NCBI RefSeq assembly: GCF_000744105.1
Contig: NZ_JQLH01000001.1
Coordinates: forward strand, 806,001 to 870,000
DNA from: Maribacter forsetii DSM 18668
GTDB taxonomy: Bacteria; Bacteroidota; Bacteroidia; Flavobacteriales; Flavobacteriaceae
Length of the DNA: 64,000 nt
Direction: 5' to 3'
Of this stretch, positions 62,801 to 64,000 are shown piece after piece (the stretch's first letter is position 1; each line of letters starts with the position of its first letter). The notes under the pieces were generated by a model, which was not told where the DNA came from, did not search any database, and saw nothing but the letters and a program-made list of their open reading frames with translations. The translations under genes were made by a program, and so were the position numbers.

Positions 62801-63505
62801 ATGGAACCTAAAAAGAATCCAAAAGCGGATTTAACAAAGAACAGCAGTCTTTATTTCGTTATCGGTTTGTTTGCAGTAATGCTATTTACTTATGTAGCAT
62901 TTGAGTGGAAAACGTATGATGAGGTGAATGATTATGATATTTCTATGAATGTGGATGATCTTTTAGATGAAGAAGTTCCAATGACAGAACAGATCAAGAC
63001 TCCACCACCTCCACCGCCACCAGCTGCACCGGAAATTATTGAAGTTGTAGAAGATGAAGAAGAGGTTGAGGAAACTGTAATCGAGTCTACTGAAACTAGT
63101 CAAGAAGAAGAAATCGTTGAGGTTGAAGATGTTGTTGTTGACGAGATTGAAGAAGACGTTGATGTACCTTTCGCAGTTATTGAAGATGTGCCTGTTTTCC
63201 CAGGTTGTGAAAATGAAAGCGATAAAAGAGCTTGTTTCAATAAAATGATTCAAAAGCATATTGGTAAAAACTTCCGTTACCCAGAAATTGCTCAAGAAAT
63301 GGGTGTTCAAGGTAGAGTTAGTGTAATGTTCGTAATTCAGAAAGATGGTAGTATCGGTAACGTTAGAATGCGTGGTCCAGATAAGAACTTAGAGAAAGAA
63401 GCTGCGAGAATTATCGGTAAATTACCGAAAATGACTCCTGGTAAGCAAAGAGGTAGAGCAGTACGTGTTCCTTTTAGTATTCCAATTAACTTTAAATTAC
63501 AATAG
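62801..63505 (+). CDS. energy transducer TonB family protein
   Basis: A 234-residue protein with one N-terminal helix (about 17-35), a periplasmic Pro-rich segment (TPPPPPPPAAPEIIEVV) and a long Glu/Val acidic stretch, then a TonB C-terminal domain from about 150 (YPEIAQEMGVQGRVSVMFVI, KDGSIGNVRMRGPDKNLEKE, VPFSIPINFKL). The CENESDKRACF segment before it is common in Bacteroidota TonB paralogues. It would transfer proton-motive force from ExbBD to outer-membrane receptors; ExbBD are not in the window. It is followed by a terminator. Confidence 0.9.
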   Translation: MEPKKNPKADLTKNSSLYFVIGLFAVMLFTYVAFEWKTYDEVNDYDISMNVDDLLDEEVPMTEQIKTPPPPPPPAAPEIIEVVEDEEEVEETVIESTETSQEEEIVEVEDVVVDEIEEDVDVPFAVIEDVPVFPGCENESDKRACFNKMIQKHIGKNFRYPEIAQEMGVQGRVSVMFVIQKDGSIGNVRMRGPDKNLEKEAARIIGKLPKMTPGKQRGRAVRVPFSIPINFKLQ

Positions 63506-63530
63506 TATTTATTTACTGTTTTAATCATAT

Positions 63531-63567
63531 AAAAAAAATCCTGAGCTAAATGCTCGGGATTTTTTTT
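63531..63567. terminator. Bidirectional terminator between the TonB-family and MBL-fold genes
   Basis: A 9-bp stem (63538-63546 with 63552-63560, one wobble) with TAAAT loop, an A-run on the left and a T-run on the right, between convergent genes. Confidence 0.85.
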
Positions 63568-63589
63568 ACGTTTACTTTTTGTAAAAAAA

Positions 63590-64000
63590 TTATTTTTTTA
63601 AACTGGTATAGAAAATAGTTCTCATTCGTTCCGGACTTATAAATCCAGTTCCAAAGTCATCATCGTATTTAGAAGAGATGGATGAATTTTTTTCTACTTG
63701 TTCTAGAGTGTCTCCAGACGCTATAGCTTTAAGAATATTCTCTTTAATAGTTTCTAGCATATCAAGGTAGTCAATAAGTTTTTGTTTGTTAGAAGGTCTT
63801 CCGTGACCAGGTATAATTATAGTATTGTCATCAATGACCATTATCGCTTTTTCTATAGCGGATATATAACCTTCAACACTACCGCCATTCTTTAAGTCCA
63901 TATAAGGATAACGCTCAGAAAAATAGGTATCACCCATGTGTAGTACATTGTTTTTCATAAAATAAATCATGGCATCGCTATCGGTATGGGCATTGTGTAC
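63590..64000 (-). CDS. MBL-fold metallo-hydrolase, C-terminal part (5' end outside window)
   Basis: The frame stays open to the right edge, so the gene continues beyond it. Visible are a metal-site segment VHNAHTDSDAMIYF, then NNVLHMGDTYFSERYP and IIIPGHGRPSNKQKLIDYL, the usual H-x-D, GD and GHG motifs of metallo-beta-lactamase-fold enzymes. The rest is a helical C-terminus. Substrate unknown; lactamase, lactonase or thioesterase activity cannot be told apart. Confidence 0.85.
   Translation of the reverse strand, partial: VHNAHTDSDAMIYFMKNNVLHMGDTYFSERYPYMDLKNGGSVEGYISAIEKAIMVIDDNTIIIPGHGRPSNKQKLIDYLDMLETIKENILKAIASGDTLEQVEKNSSISSKYDDDFGTGFISPERMRTIFYTSLKK

Overview
The window (about 36% GC by eye) is chromosomal DNA of a member of the Bacteroidota, most likely a marine Flavobacteriaceae of the Maribacter/Zobellia type (family level confident, genus a guess). 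Evidence: a complete SprA/Sov gliding and type IX secretion (T9SS) translocon, proteins with T9SS type A sorting tails, the alternative complex III-cytochrome aa3 cluster, a hybrid two-component regulator with an AraC output, RimP-NusA-InfB order, promoters of the TAnnTTTG type, and little Shine-Dalgarno signal.

Layout. 1-6.2 kb: 3' end of a DUF5916 gene, a lipocalin-like lipoprotein, a solitary T9SS sorting domain, and a two-gene unit of an LRR/Ig/TSP3 secreted protein and an Fn3-like lipoprotein. 6.3-19.7 kb: polA, a predicted HExxH protein with a small lipoprotein, glycosylasparaginase, cutC, a metallophosphoesterase, a thioredoxin-fold protein lacking its CxxC, a TMEM260-like (DUF2723) membrane protein, tRNA-Gln, a small membrane protein and a Na+/H+ antiporter. 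19.8-24.5 kb: rimP-nusA-infB behind a terminator-like leader hairpin. 25-37 kb: actABCDEF plus cytochrome oxidase subunits II and I, a complete quinol-to-oxygen electron path apart from subunit III. 37-41.3 kb: a GIN-domain protein, an acyl-CoA dehydrogenase/oxidase and ruvB.

The most unusual stretch is 41.3-49.2 kb. Directly after ruvB lies a broken 5' end of queG (41311-about 41452). An intact queG lies 7.8 kb further on, and the two share a 43-bp identical block. Between them sits what looks like an inserted sulfur-redox module: a 1374-residue hybrid sensor/AraC regulator, then a tight four-gene set of a TsdA-like dihaem thiosulfate dehydrogenase, a Tat-exported DsrE-like protein, a secreted DsrE-family protein and a TauE/SafE anion exporter. 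I read it as a horizontally acquired island for thiosulfate/sulfane-sulfur oxidation in the cell envelope, whose electrons could enter the aerobic chain encoded at 25-37 kb.

50-64 kb returns to core genes: an SLC45-like MFS transporter, malic enzyme (MaeB), ruvA, sprA, gcvH, a VanZ-like protein, a TonB-family protein, and the 3' part of an MBL-fold hydrolase at the right edge.
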